DNA of 8,780 nt from Candidatus Berkelbacteria bacterium (GTDB taxonomy: Bacteria; Patescibacteriota; UBA1384; CAILIB01): NCBI GenBank assembly GCA_020058355.1, contig JAGVEG010000081.1, forward strand, positions 1 through 8,780, in the 5' to 3' direction. Below are positions 1 through 7,289 of this stretch, one piece after another. Position 1 is the stretch's first letter. Each line of letters begins with the position of its first letter. The translations under genes were made by a program, and so were the position numbers. The notes under the pieces were generated by a model. It was given only the letters and a program-made list of their open reading frames with translations, was not told where the DNA came from and did not search any database.

Positions 1-2
1 CT

Positions 3-1073
3 CAAACTGCTCAAGGTCAAAAAACGGGTATTGGGGTAGTTGCCGCTAACCTTATCGCCGCCATCCCACTCGTTGCACCAGATATTGAGATCATTCCGAT
101 TTATCGCACGAAAGGCACCAATCACCTCTCAACGCTTGAGCGCCTTCTCTGGGACTTTGTCGGCTTTCCGCTCGCCGCTCGCAAAGTACGACCTGATGTT
201 ATTCATCAACCGTCATTCTGCTGCCCACCAGTCGCCTCAGCGCCGGTAGTTCTTACCATCAATGACCTTATCCCCAACCGCTTCCCGGGCAACCTTGGGA
301 AGGCATCGCGCTTTTACTTTGCCACACTTATTCCTTGGAGCTCTCGGTTTGCCAAAAAAATTATCACTATTTCATCGCATGCCGCTCAAGATATTCACGA
401 AATTATTGGCACTCCGCTGAAGGAAATTATGATTACCAAGCTGGCCGCCGACCACACCTTCTGCCCCCAGACACCAGATCGCATCGCTGGAGCACGAGCC
501 ACCTACAAGCTCCCTGAGTCGTACCTACTTTCAGTGTGCACGCTTGAACCACGCAAGAACCTCTCATTCCTTCTTGAAGTCTACGCACGCCTACGAACTG
601 AACTCGGCGAGCACACACCCCACCTGGTACTTACCGGTAAGTCTGGCTGGCGTACTGACGAGTTACAGAACACCTTGGAGCGGCTCAACCTGAAAGAATA
701 CGTCCACTCAACTGGCTATGTTGAGCAAGAGGACCTTCCTGCTGTTATGGCTGGTGCGCTTGCGTTCTGTTTCCCTAGCTACTACGAGGGTTTTGGTCTT
801 CCACCACTTGAGGCAATGGCGTGTGGCACACCTGTTGTTTCATCCAATGCCTCGTCGCTCCCTGAAGTAGTTGGTGATGCCGGTATCCTCCTTGATCCCC
901 ATGATCAAGCTGCCTGGGTGAACGCACTCAATGCTATCTGCACAAATACAAAACTTCGTACTGACTACGCCAAAAAGGCCATAAGCAAAAGTCAGACCTT
1001 TAGTTGGGAGCAATGTGCCCGCGAAACAGCCGCCGTGTACCGCGCAGCTGCCCACAAAAAGGCCCGATCCTGA
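3..1073 (+). CDS. GT4-family glycosyltransferase, 5' end outside the window
   Basis: Predicted cytoplasmic retaining glycosyltransferase of the GT-B fold (GT4, mannosyltransferase-like), moving a sugar from a nucleotide donor to a surface glycan precursor. The frame is open to the left edge; the first visible residues, including 'GQKTGIG', match the loop that normally lies about 10-15 residues after the start, so little is missing. The N-terminal acceptor domain includes 'DVIHQPS' and '[12 protein letters not shown]'; the C-terminal donor domain has '[13 protein letters not shown]' followed by the family's E-x7-E motif (EGFGLPPLE, Glu codons at 786-788 and 810-812) and '[15 protein letters not shown]'. 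A start at the internal ATG at 429 would delete the N-terminal domain, so it is rejected. It ends in TGA at 1071-1073, only 12 nt before the next gene. Donor and acceptor cannot be read from sequence. Confidence 0.9.
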   Translation, partial: QTAQGQKTGIGVVAANLIAAIPLVAPDIEIIPIYRTKGTNHLSTLERLLWDFVGFPLAARKVRPDVIHQPSFCCPPVASAPVVLTINDLIPNRFPGNLGKASRFYFATLIPWSSRFAKKIITISSHAAQDIHEIIGTPLKEIMITKLAADHTFCPQTPDRIAGARATYKLPESYLLSVCTLEPRKNLSFLLEVYARLRTELGEHTPHLVLTGKSGWRTDELQNTLERLNLKEYVHSTGYVEQEDLPAVMAGALAFCFPSYYEGFGLPPLEAMACGTPVVSSNASSLPEVVGDAGILLDPHDQAAWVNALNAICTNTKLRTDYAKKAISKSQTFSWEQCARETAAVYRAAAHKKARS

Positions 1074-1085
1074 TATACTAAAAGG
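1071..1085 (+). promoter_or_regulatory. Extended -10 promoter for the dockerin gene, overlapping the upstream stop codon
   Basis: TGATATACT at 1071-1079 is a near-consensus extended -10: TG, one base, then TATACT at 1074-1079. Its TG is part of the TGA stop codon of the glycosyltransferase. Normal spacing puts the transcription start seven bases after the hexamer, at 1086, which is the G of the GTG start codon. There is no convincing -35, which extended -10 promoters can do without. The AAAGG at 1081-1085 abuts the GTG and is too close to act as a ribosome binding site. A leaderless mRNA is the simplest reading; this is inferred from spacing. Confidence 0.55.
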
Positions 1086-2339
1086 GTGAAAACACCCCTT
1101 CGTCTTCTCTGCTCTGTTTTTCTCTCTCTGGTCTTGCCGATAACGGCAGTAGCCCAGGCATTTGTGTTCAGCAAAACAAGCATTCTCCCTGAAACGGAGT
1201 TCATGGACAACGGAGTGACTGCAGACCAGATTAATGCCTACTTTAAGGCACAAGGTTCTCAGCTAGCAGACTACGTTATCCTCCCTGAGTACGAGGTGCT
1301 CTACCCCGTTGGAAAAGCCCAATGGGAGACAATAGTGGTCAAGCAGGAGTGGCTCCCCACTAACGGCGCACCTCTTGAGGTCTACCACGACAAAACGGTC
1401 GCCCAGCTTATTGTTGAGTGGTCTCGAACCAGTCAGCCAACACGAAACCCAGCCAACCCTGGTAGCATGAACCCCCTCATCGCCGTAGCCACCCTTGATA
1501 AAGAAAGTGGTGCCATTACCGGTACGTATAAAGGAGATATTCTCAGCCGCACTATTACCATGGGATGGCTAGCCGGCTACGGCTACAACGATCGCATGAA
1601 TGACTGCGTCAAGAACGGCAACAACTGCGATCCTGAATATAATCGCCAGCGTGCAATCTGGTATGGCGGCATTGGCCAGCAAATTGTTGAAATGATCGCT
1701 GGCCTTAAGCGCTGGACTGCCAACCCCACCCTCCTTCCCGACATGTCGTGTGGAAGTACATGGAAGAACCAGGTCATTCAAGGTGAGTGTCTCACCCTTG
1801 AGAATAGTCTCAGCTACGCATTCTACCGCTACACGCCAACCTTTAGCGGTAACCAGCTCTTCATCACTCTGTACAACCGGGCAAAAAGTGCGATCAACCC
1901 TCCTCCAGTTCCACCAGAAGACCTGACAAAAAACGATACCACCCCCTACACCCTTACCACCTACGGCACAAAAGTCGCCCTCACCGGGTTTAAATCGCAA
2001 GGCGTAAGAGCGAGTGAGGGATCGCGCAATGCGGGTGACATCGGCAAACTTTCGTGGGAGATAACCATCGACAACATTCCGGAAGGGAAGAACACCTACG
2101 CCATCCAGTTTAAGAAGTCCGATGGCACCTTGGTAAACGAAAAGCTCATCCAGGTTACCCGCCGGAAGCAAGCAGACGCCAATGGTGATGGCCGAGTAGA
2201 TATTTCCGACCTCTCGATCGTTGCCAGTTCATGGCAGCAAACCGACCCAGAGAACCAGTTTGCCAACCTCAATCCTGAGGCAGATAATGTAGTAGATATT
2301 CTCGATCTCTCGCTTCTAGCAGAGAAATGGGGCAAGTAA
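1086..2339 (+). CDS. Secreted lysozyme-like protein with C-terminal dockerin-like domain
   Basis: A 417-residue exported protein. Residues 1-25 form a signal peptide (basic start, hydrophobic core, likely cleavage after AVAQA). Residues about 30-215 resemble a lysozyme/lytic transglycosylase-like domain known from CPR and other bacteria: an early 'TADQINAYFKAQGSQLADY', then 'MNPLIAVATLDKESG' with Glu140 as the candidate catalytic acid, then 'AGYGYND' and 'GGIGQQIVEMIAGLKRW'. The cysteines at 174, 181, 222 and 235 could form disulfides. After a proline-rich linker (271-277) comes a probable beta-sandwich (about 285-358) and, at 364-417, a dockerin-like domain: a first calcium loop 'DANGDGRVDISDL' and a second, degenerate one 'NPEADNVVDILDL', each followed by a short helix ending in Trp. 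The likely role is cell-wall cleavage or remodelling outside the membrane while docked to a cohesin. The GTG start is supported by the signal peptide and promoter. The enzymatic assignment is weaker than the dockerin call. Confidence 0.85.
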   Translation: MKTPLRLLCSVFLSLVLPITAVAQAFVFSKTSILPETEFMDNGVTADQINAYFKAQGSQLADYVILPEYEVLYPVGKAQWETIVVKQEWLPTNGAPLEVYHDKTVAQLIVEWSRTSQPTRNPANPGSMNPLIAVATLDKESGAITGTYKGDILSRTITMGWLAGYGYNDRMNDCVKNGNNCDPEYNRQRAIWYGGIGQQIVEMIAGLKRWTANPTLLPDMSCGSTWKNQVIQGECLTLENSLSYAFYRYTPTFSGNQLFITLYNRAKSAINPPPVPPEDLTKNDTTPYTLTTYGTKVALTGFKSQGVRASEGSRNAGDIGKLSWEITIDNIPEGKNTYAIQFKKSDGTLVNEKLIQVTRRKQADANGDGRVDISDLSIVASSWQQTDPENQFANLNPEADNVVDILDLSLLAEKWGK

Positions 2340-2348
2340 CGACCACCT

Positions 2349-3623
2349 ATGCACTACCACACCCTTATTCGCACCGGTCTGATCATTCTCGCAAGCCTTA
2401 CTCCGTTTGCCGCACATGCCGCTGGTATTAGCGTGAGTGGAGGTGGCAAGAAGACCGTTGGTCAGAGCATCACCCTTACCGTTACCGCTAGCGGAACCAC
2501 CTTTGACAGTCTTCAGGGAACCATTTCAGCAAGTGGTCCTATTAGTATCACGAGCGTAACCCCCGGTTCAGCAACCTGGCTGCCCGACAAAGCCCCGAAG
2601 GCCAGTGGTCAGTTTGTGGGTATTACCTCCGCCACAAGCTCACTGCGGGTTGCCACCATTACCGTTAAGGTAACCGGGGAAGGAACAGGAACGGTTTCCG
2701 TCAGTGATGTGCGTCTCGCAAAAGCAGGGGCGGTTGTTGGTACAAATAGTGGTAGTACTACCATTACTGGCGAGCGCCAGCCCGTTGTTCCCGGTGCAAT
2801 TACGGTTTCATCAAGCACTCACCCCGATCAGAAGGCTGCGCATCCCACTTCAACTGCAGAACTGTCATGGACACTTCCCGGTGGCGTAACCGCAATCGCG
2901 ACCGCCTTTGATAAGAGTGAGGGAACAGTTCCCACCAAGGAGCAATCCCCTAGCTCTTCGGCAAAGTTCGAAGGACTGAGCCTTGGTACTCATTATTTCC
3001 ACATCCGGGCAAAAAACGCTGACGGATGGGGACCAACCACTCACTATACTATTTCTGTACGCGAGCCCGATCCTGTTATTGATACTGCGCTTGGCGCACC
3101 AACCCTCGCCCGCATTACCAAACTAAAGGAGTTTAGTACCGATCTACAGGCAGGAACCCTCTCCGGCTTGCAGATTTCAGGTACTGGCCCTGCCGGGTTT
3201 ACGCTCACCATTGCAAGCACACCGTCACTCGGTGAGCTCAAAACAACGGTGAGCGAGGCTGGAACCTGGGAACTACCGCTTCCACAGGGAATAAAGGCTG
3301 GATTTTATACCCTTAGTCTTCAGGCACAAAAAGAACGCACCCTTTCTCCAAAGCTCGAGTCCGTTGAGCTTGAACTGTCGATTGCCAAAGGTGGCAGTGC
3401 CGTGCTGATTTCAAGTACTGATGCCGTCCCCACACCCACCCCGCCCACCTCGGCCAATGTTATTCCTCCACAAAAAACCCAGTCATTTGTAACCGAGAAT
3501 CTGAGGCAGAACTGGTCACTTTATACCGGTATGCTCATTGTCATAGCTAGTCTCTCCGCCGCACTTATCGTCAGTATTATTTCTCGCCGTTCACTTGCCG
3601 CTCAAGAAGAGCAGCACCGATAG
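2349..3623 (+). CDS. Membrane-anchored surface protein with cohesin-like and Fn3-like domains
   Basis: A 424-residue surface protein. Residues 1-25 are a signal peptide ending in AAHAA. Residues about 26-140 resemble a cohesin: alternating strands, 'VGQSITLTVTASGTTFDSLQG', 'GQFVGITS', and a closing 'GTGTVSVSDVRLA'. Residues about 148-238 form an Fn3-like module with the 'SSSTHPDQ', 'LSWTLPGGV' and 'YFHIRAKNADGWGP' signatures seen repeatedly in CPR surface proteins. Residues about 249-345 look like an Ig-like adhesin module ('ISGTGPAGFTLTI', 'AGTWELPLP'). A Pro/Thr stretch (361-367) leads to one membrane helix at about 390-411 and a short basic tail, so the domains face outside. It starts 9 nt after the dockerin gene, with no strong ribosome binding site seen, which suggests co-transcription. 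The probable role is to hold dockerin-bearing proteins, including its neighbour, at the cell surface. The cohesin identity is from pattern recognition only. Confidence 0.87.
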   Translation: MHYHTLIRTGLIILASLTPFAAHAAGISVSGGGKKTVGQSITLTVTASGTTFDSLQGTISASGPISITSVTPGSATWLPDKAPKASGQFVGITSATSSLRVATITVKVTGEGTGTVSVSDVRLAKAGAVVGTNSGSTTITGERQPVVPGAITVSSSTHPDQKAAHPTSTAELSWTLPGGVTAIATAFDKSEGTVPTKEQSPSSSAKFEGLSLGTHYFHIRAKNADGWGPTTHYTISVREPDPVIDTALGAPTLARITKLKEFSTDLQAGTLSGLQISGTGPAGFTLTIASTPSLGELKTTVSEAGTWELPLPQGIKAGFYTLSLQAQKERTLSPKLESVELELSIAKGGSAVLISSTDAVPTPTPPTSANVIPPQKTQSFVTENLRQNWSLYTGMLIVIASLSAALIVSIISRRSLAAQEEQHR

Positions 3624-4788
3624 CATATAGGTACCAGAGCTGGGCAATTACATCATCGCCCCAAATCGGGTCATCAACCAGGCCGAAAGTAAGTTGACTA
3701 ACCCCAAGAAGGATTAAGCCGAGTCCAAACCACTCACCTGATTTCCAGAGACGTCTCCCGATATTCAGCGGGTAGAGGAGAAATGCGGAAACCCCAATAA
3801 GCGTTGGGATACCCCCCTTCATTAATGTATCCCACACCATATTGTGTGGCTGAGGCGAGCCCCAGTTCAGTGGCCGTGGATTTGGGGTCAGTCGCTCAAT
3901 AAAGCTTGGATACTGCTTCTCCCACCCCTTTAAGCCAAGACCAGTGAACGGCCGCTCTTGGAAGATTTTCGACGCCACTACCCAGTACTCACGACGGGTA
4001 GGGATACTGCTCTCAATAGTGGTTTCCCATTTTGGTAGATATGGTCCCACACCAGCAATAAGGAGAAAGGGGAGTATAATCCCAAGTCCAACCCACAGAC
4101 GATACCGCTTTGCCACCACCAGTAACCCCCCAACCCCAAGCGCCACCCAGAGCGCAATACTTGCGTTATAGGAGAGGGTAAACAATACAGCCACACCCCC
4201 CAAAGCCAAAAGACCCACCAAGAGCCAGATCTTTTTTGTCCACCGATGTGTTAGGCAGTATGCAACACCCAAAACAAGAAGTAGCACCACGGCATGTGCC
4301 GCGGTGTTTGGGTACAAATGCCACCCCGTTGGACGCGCTACATCCTCAGAACGAACCACACCAGCAACTTGAAGAGCTATCGCCCCGATCGTCAGCGCAA
4401 GACTAACGCTGCTCACCACCAGAATATCCGCCTTTGTAATAACACGGGCTCGTGCCAACAGATACACAGCGTAGCCAACCAATAGTGGCTGCATGGTTCG
4501 ACTGATCATATGCCCAATACCTTGGCTGAGCGGATCTGTCCAGACAAAGGCCCAGATCATCGCACCAAGAAAGAGTGCCGCCATCCACCGCGAACTTACC
4601 TGCCGAGGAAAAGAAAGGGGCACCTGACGGAAGAGCACAAGTACCGCAACAACCCAGATAATGAGCTGCGAAAACACCGTTACCCAACTGATAGCAAAGG
4701 GGTCTTTAGTAATATATGCAGTGCCAAGTGGAATACCAATAAGAGCACCGAGTACAAGGAACTTACAAAAACGCATGGTATGAGTCAT
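3577..4788 (-). CDS. O-antigen ligase/polymerase-like membrane protein (Wzy/WaaL type)
   Basis: A 403-residue, highly hydrophobic protein with about ten predicted membrane helices and one large loop at about 250-320. That loop carries features of the Wzy_C / O-antigen ligase family: 'TRREYWVVASKIFQERPFTGLGLKGW' in two pieces (Arg265/Arg266, then 'ERPFTGLGL') and 'PQPHNMVWDTLMKGG' with His315. Family members join or polymerise lipid-linked glycans on the outer face of the cytoplasmic membrane. The start at Met1 (4786-4788) lies six bases after a TAGGGT hexamer; Met5 is an alternative that leaves the topology unchanged. It ends in TAA at 3577-3579, inside the 3' end of the convergent cohesin gene, a 47-bp overlap. 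Polymerase, ligase and protein O-oligosaccharyltransferase cannot be told apart from this sequence. Confidence 0.88.
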   Translation of the reverse strand: MTHTMRFCKFLVLGALIGIPLGTAYITKDPFAISWVTVFSQLIIWVVAVLVLFRQVPLSFPRQVSSRWMAALFLGAMIWAFVWTDPLSQGIGHMISRTMQPLLVGYAVYLLARARVITKADILVVSSVSLALTIGAIALQVAGVVRSEDVARPTGWHLYPNTAAHAVVLLLVLGVAYCLTHRWTKKIWLLVGLLALGGVAVLFTLSYNASIALWVALGVGGLLVVAKRYRLWVGLGIILPFLLIAGVGPYLPKWETTIESSIPTRREYWVVASKIFQERPFTGLGLKGWEKQYPSFIERLTPNPRPLNWGSPQPHNMVWDTLMKGGIPTLIGVSAFLLYPLNIGRRLWKSGEWFGLGLILLGVSQLTFGLVDDPIWGDDVIAQLWYLYAIGAALLERQVNGEK

Positions 4789-4794
4789 ACAGAC

Positions 4795-4800
4795 ACCCTA
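4795..4800 (-). promoter_or_regulatory. Possible -10 element for the O-antigen ligase-like gene
   Basis: On the minus strand TAGGGT (4800 to 4795) matches TATAAT at three positions, including the key T-A and final T, and is followed by six bases and then the ATG at 4788, the spacing expected for a leaderless start. There is no recognisable -35. CATTAT at 4810-4805 is an alternative -10. This is weak by itself. Confidence 0.25.
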
Positions 4801-4850
4801 GCGGATAATGATTCGCTACGCACCGAAAAAAATTCCTCCAGATCAAAGCA

Positions 4851-4879
4851 TTGTCTCCTTATGCTACACACGCTACGGT
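4851..4879 (+). promoter_or_regulatory. Candidate promoter for the GT2/GT-C gene pair
   Basis: TTGTCT (4851-4856) and TACGGT (4874-4879) are separated by 17 bases. The predicted start at 4886-4887 falls on the ATG of the GT2 gene, again giving little or no 5' leader. Both hexamers match the consensus only partly. The TTG at 4851 could be mistaken for a start codon but fits better as part of this promoter. Confidence 0.35.
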
Positions 4880-4886
4880 AGAAGGT

Positions 4887-5612
4887 ATGAAATCTGTTCT
4901 TTTTGTCCTTCCCGTCTACAACGAAGAGGTTCAGCTTGCCGGTACCGTGCGTACGCTTTTTGCATGGTGCACCGAAAACCTTGGCATACAGTATTCGTGG
5001 ACTATTCTTATTGGTGACAACGCCTCAACTGATCAAACACCTGAGATTGCACGCCAACTCGAAAAGGAATTTAAGGGAGTTGTCCGCCACTATCGTATGG
5101 ATCAAAAAGGTCGTGGGCGCCTACTCCACACCGTTTGGCTTGAGGAGTCATTTGACTACTCACTGTACATGGACCTTGATCTTTCAACTGATCTCTCTGC
5201 TATTACTCCCTCACTCGCCGCACTTGATAAGGGGGCTGATCTTACGCTAGGAACGCGCATCGCCAAGGGAGCACGGGTTATCAACCGCCCACTTAAGCGA
5301 GAAATCACTTCGCGTGGATTCATCGCTATCCTTCGCACGGTCTTCGGCTCAAAAATCACTGACTTTCAGTGTGGCTTTAAAGCAATCACCAAGCAGGCTG
5401 CCCTGAAACTGCTTCCACTTACCACCAACCGCAACTGGTTTTTTGATGCAGAACTCTATGTTATTGCCGAAAAACTTGGTTACCGGATTGCTCAGATTCC
5501 CGTCACCTGGACCGATGATCCAGGAACTACTGTTAATGTCATGAAAACCGTCAAGGAAGACCTCTATGGCACACATGATCTTGCCAGGCGAAAACCATGG
5601 CGCACCGTTTAG
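4887..5612 (+). CDS. GT2 glycosyltransferase, polyprenyl-phosphate sugar synthase-like
   Basis: A 241-residue soluble GT-A enzyme of the DPMS/GtrB-like branch of GT2, expected to transfer a sugar from a nucleotide donor to a polyprenyl phosphate at the inner membrane face. Visible motifs: 'VLPVYNEE' (residues 7-14) opening the nucleotide-binding fold, 'GDNASTD' (43-49), the metal-binding D-x-D at 96-98 in 'MDLDLSTD', 'GTR' (122-124), 'DFQCGFKA' (159-166) and 'WFFDAEL' (184-190). There are no C-terminal membrane helices, unlike GtrB. The ATG at 4887 is chosen because the conserved fold starts at once; the extra 12 residues from a TTG at 4851 do not resemble the family. Its last 16 nt overlap the next gene, a typical pairing of a lipid-carrier charging enzyme with the GT-C enzyme using its product. 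Confidence 0.9.
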   Translation: MKSVLFVLPVYNEEVQLAGTVRTLFAWCTENLGIQYSWTILIGDNASTDQTPEIARQLEKEFKGVVRHYRMDQKGRGRLLHTVWLEESFDYSLYMDLDLSTDLSAITPSLAALDKGADLTLGTRIAKGARVINRPLKREITSRGFIAILRTVFGSKITDFQCGFKAITKQAALKLLPLTTNRNWFFDAELYVIAEKLGYRIAQIPVTWTDDPGTTVNVMKTVKEDLYGTHDLARRKPWRTV

Positions 5613-7165
5613 CAAACCGCCTTTCCCTCAAAGGAGCCCTACCCTTTGTACTTGCATTCCTTTCTGGGATTATTCTTGCTGTTACCCACCAACCACAATC
5701 AATCGTTTCGTTTGATGAAGGCTTTCACCTTGGTGCTGCCAATGCAACCAGCATACTATTCAGTGAGCCGTTCTCAATTAGCCTTCAAGAGCACAAGCAG
5801 AACTTTGCAGAGCTCAGCAACGGCGTAAAGCTCTATCCTCCAAGCTGGATGATCATTGCCGGCTTCTTCGGTGCACTTTTTGGACCCTCCCTTGAGGTCT
5901 TCCGTGCTGCCAGTACAGCAATGTACGTTGCGGCCCAGCTACTGGTATTTTTCTTTCTCCGCAAAGTAGGAGCCAGCTATCGTGCTTCGCTCGTTGCACA
6001 ACTCCTCCTTGCAACCACACCACTTGTGGCGATCTATAGTAACATTGCCGTCCGCGAAGGTACGCTCTTACTTGGCGTGGCCACTATGGTGATCACGTCG
6101 TACCTCTTTCTTGAAGGACACCTACCAAAGAAGTGGTCTACAATTCTTCTCTTCCTTGCCTGGGGATTTGGTGCCTGGACAAAACTCCCCGCCCTCCCTG
6201 TTGCTACTGCCATTATTGTCGCCTACGTGGCTGCTTCAGCCATACTGTTTCCGAAGGAAAAAGTCCTGAAGAAAGCAATCCTATCACCCCTACCTCTTGC
6301 CATACTCTTCGGCGCACTCATCCTCTACCTTTATGACATTGCTGTGTACCGCATCTTTGGAAGCAGTATGATTGGATTCTTCAGTGAGCAGAGCAGCGAT
6401 ATGATGGGGGCATCTGAGAACTCAAGCATTATTACTGACGCATGGCGGCAGCGAAAGTTCTATCTCCGCGATGGTCAGCACTACCCACTGATGCACCTCA
6501 TATGGCCTCTCTCACTTACTGGTTATGCTGTCCTCAAGCGCAATCGCTTAAGCGCTCTTCTCGCCACCTGGTCAGTTGGCACCTACTTTGCATTCTCAGC
6601 CGTCCTCCCCCAGGTGCCCCAGTATATTCTTCCTATCTATGTGCCACTTGCTATCAGTATTGCACTCTTCATTGACGAACTAGGTCGTTTCTTTTCACGC
6701 TATGGCGGACTCTTTTTCTGGTCAGCTACAACCGGTATTATTCTTTATCAGTCAGCTGCTTTTAGTCTCAGTGAGGGATACGGCTGGCGCACAAAAGAGG
6801 TAGGAAATGACCTTGCCGCTTACTATGTTGCACAGCAAGATCCTGCGGGAACAGTGCTCACCTGGCATGATGGCACGCATGCAGCAGTACGACTCCATGC
6901 CCCAAATATGAATATTGTCAGTATCCGCGGTAATGTACTTTGTATAAAAACCTGGGGTGACCCTGTACGCTGGGCAATTGTTACACCACTTGAGTATCCA
7001 CAGATTACACCTGGAGAGCGCGAGATGATTGCCGAGTACCCCTGGAAGTTGGCTGCTGATTTTGGTGCCACCCAAGTATATGAGAATGAGCGTGCAACCC
7101 GCGGCGAGAGTGCCCCTGAGCCACTGTGTATTAACGACACCCTTACCTCACAAGAAACCCTTTGA
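5597..7165 (+). CDS. GT-C membrane glycosyltransferase (GT39/GT83-like)
   Basis: A 522-residue multi-pass protein with about ten membrane helices in residues 12-390 and a soluble tail at about 390-522. After the first helix comes 'VSFDEGFHLG', where Asp40-Glu41 sit in the first outer loop at the position of the catalytic acid of PMT/ArnT-type enzymes. The next block, 'YPPSWMIIAGFFGALFG' and later 'ATTPLVAIYSNIAVREG', is also typical. Such enzymes take sugar from a polyprenyl-phosphate donor and add it to a lipid, glycan or protein outside the cytoplasm. The ATG at 5597 overlaps the GT2 gene by 16 nt, so translation is probably coupled and the GT2 likely supplies the donor. The acceptor is unknown; the soluble tail resembles the outer domain of ArnT-like proteins only loosely. 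The stop TGA at 7163-7165 lies inside the -35 of the tRNA promoter. Confidence 0.88.
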   Translation: MAHRLANRLSLKGALPFVLAFLSGIILAVTHQPQSIVSFDEGFHLGAANATSILFSEPFSISLQEHKQNFAELSNGVKLYPPSWMIIAGFFGALFGPSLEVFRAASTAMYVAAQLLVFFFLRKVGASYRASLVAQLLLATTPLVAIYSNIAVREGTLLLGVATMVITSYLFLEGHLPKKWSTILLFLAWGFGAWTKLPALPVATAIIVAYVAASAILFPKEKVLKKAILSPLPLAILFGALILYLYDIAVYRIFGSSMIGFFSEQSSDMMGASENSSIITDAWRQRKFYLRDGQHYPLMHLIWPLSLTGYAVLKRNRLSALLATWSVGTYFAFSAVLPQVPQYILPIYVPLAISIALFIDELGRFFSRYGGLFFWSATTGIILYQSAAFSLSEGYGWRTKEVGNDLAAYYVAQQDPAGTVLTWHDGTHAAVRLHAPNMNIVSIRGNVLCIKTWGDPVRWAIVTPLEYPQITPGEREMIAEYPWKLAADFGATQVYENERATRGESAPEPLCINDTLTSQETL

Positions 7166-7189
7166 ATGGTTGGAATGATCTGCTAGTAT
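7162..7189 (+). promoter_or_regulatory. Promoter of tRNA-Ser
   Basis: TTGAAT (7162-7167), a 16-base spacer, and TAGTAT (7184-7189) preceded by the extended -10 TG at 7181-7182. The predicted start, about 7196, gives a 5' leader of roughly eight bases before the tRNA at 7204. The -35 overlaps the stop codon of the membrane glycosyltransferase. This is the best-formed two-hexamer promoter in the window. Confidence 0.65.
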
Positions 7190-7203
7190 TCTTGCAGGCA
7201 CCT

Positions 7204-7289
7204 GGAAGGGTGGCAGAGTGGTCTATTGCAACGGTCTTGAAAACCGTCGGACGAAAGTCCCGAGAGTTCGAATCCCTCCCCTTCCGCCA
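7204..7289 (+). tRNA. tRNA-Ser(UGA), CCA encoded
   Basis: The acceptor stem GGAAGGG (7204-7210) pairs perfectly with CCCTTCC (7279-7285). A three-pair D-stem GCA/TGC follows. The anticodon stem ACGGT/ACCGT closes a loop with anticodon TGA at 7238-7240, reading UCA and other UCN serine codons. A long class II variable arm (GGAC, GAAA, GTCC at 7249-7260) is diagnostic for Ser. The T-loop TTCGAAT is at 7267-7273, the discriminator G at 7286, and CCA at 7287-7289. The one flaw is in the T-stem: GAGAG (7262-7266) faces CCCTC (7274-7278), leaving an A-C mismatch where most tRNAs have a G-C pair. Otherwise it looks functional. Confidence 0.95.

Noticed and set aside
40..249. A 69-codon reading frame near the left edge.
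   Set aside because: It lies in another frame over the well-supported glycosyltransferase, whose frame is open from position 3.
1071..1088. TGA recoded as glycine (as in Gracilibacteria/Absconditabacteria), which would fuse the glycosyltransferase in frame to the dockerin protein and open the PEP gene upstream.
   Set aside because: A signal peptide follows directly at 1086, which makes no sense inside a fusion, and the DUF3179-type frame is broken by TAA and TAG, which TGA recoding cannot explain. The long genes contain no internal TGA that would indicate recoding.
840..1253. A minus-strand frame of 137 codons across the glycosyltransferase/dockerin junction.
   Set aside because: It is cysteine-rich with no domain, and both overlapping plus-strand genes carry clear family motifs.
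4851..4886. TTG at 4851 as the start of the GT2 gene, adding 12 residues.
   Set aside because: The added residues do not resemble the family, the conserved 'VLPVYNEE' sits right after the ATG at 4887, and the TTG fits as part of a -35 hexamer.
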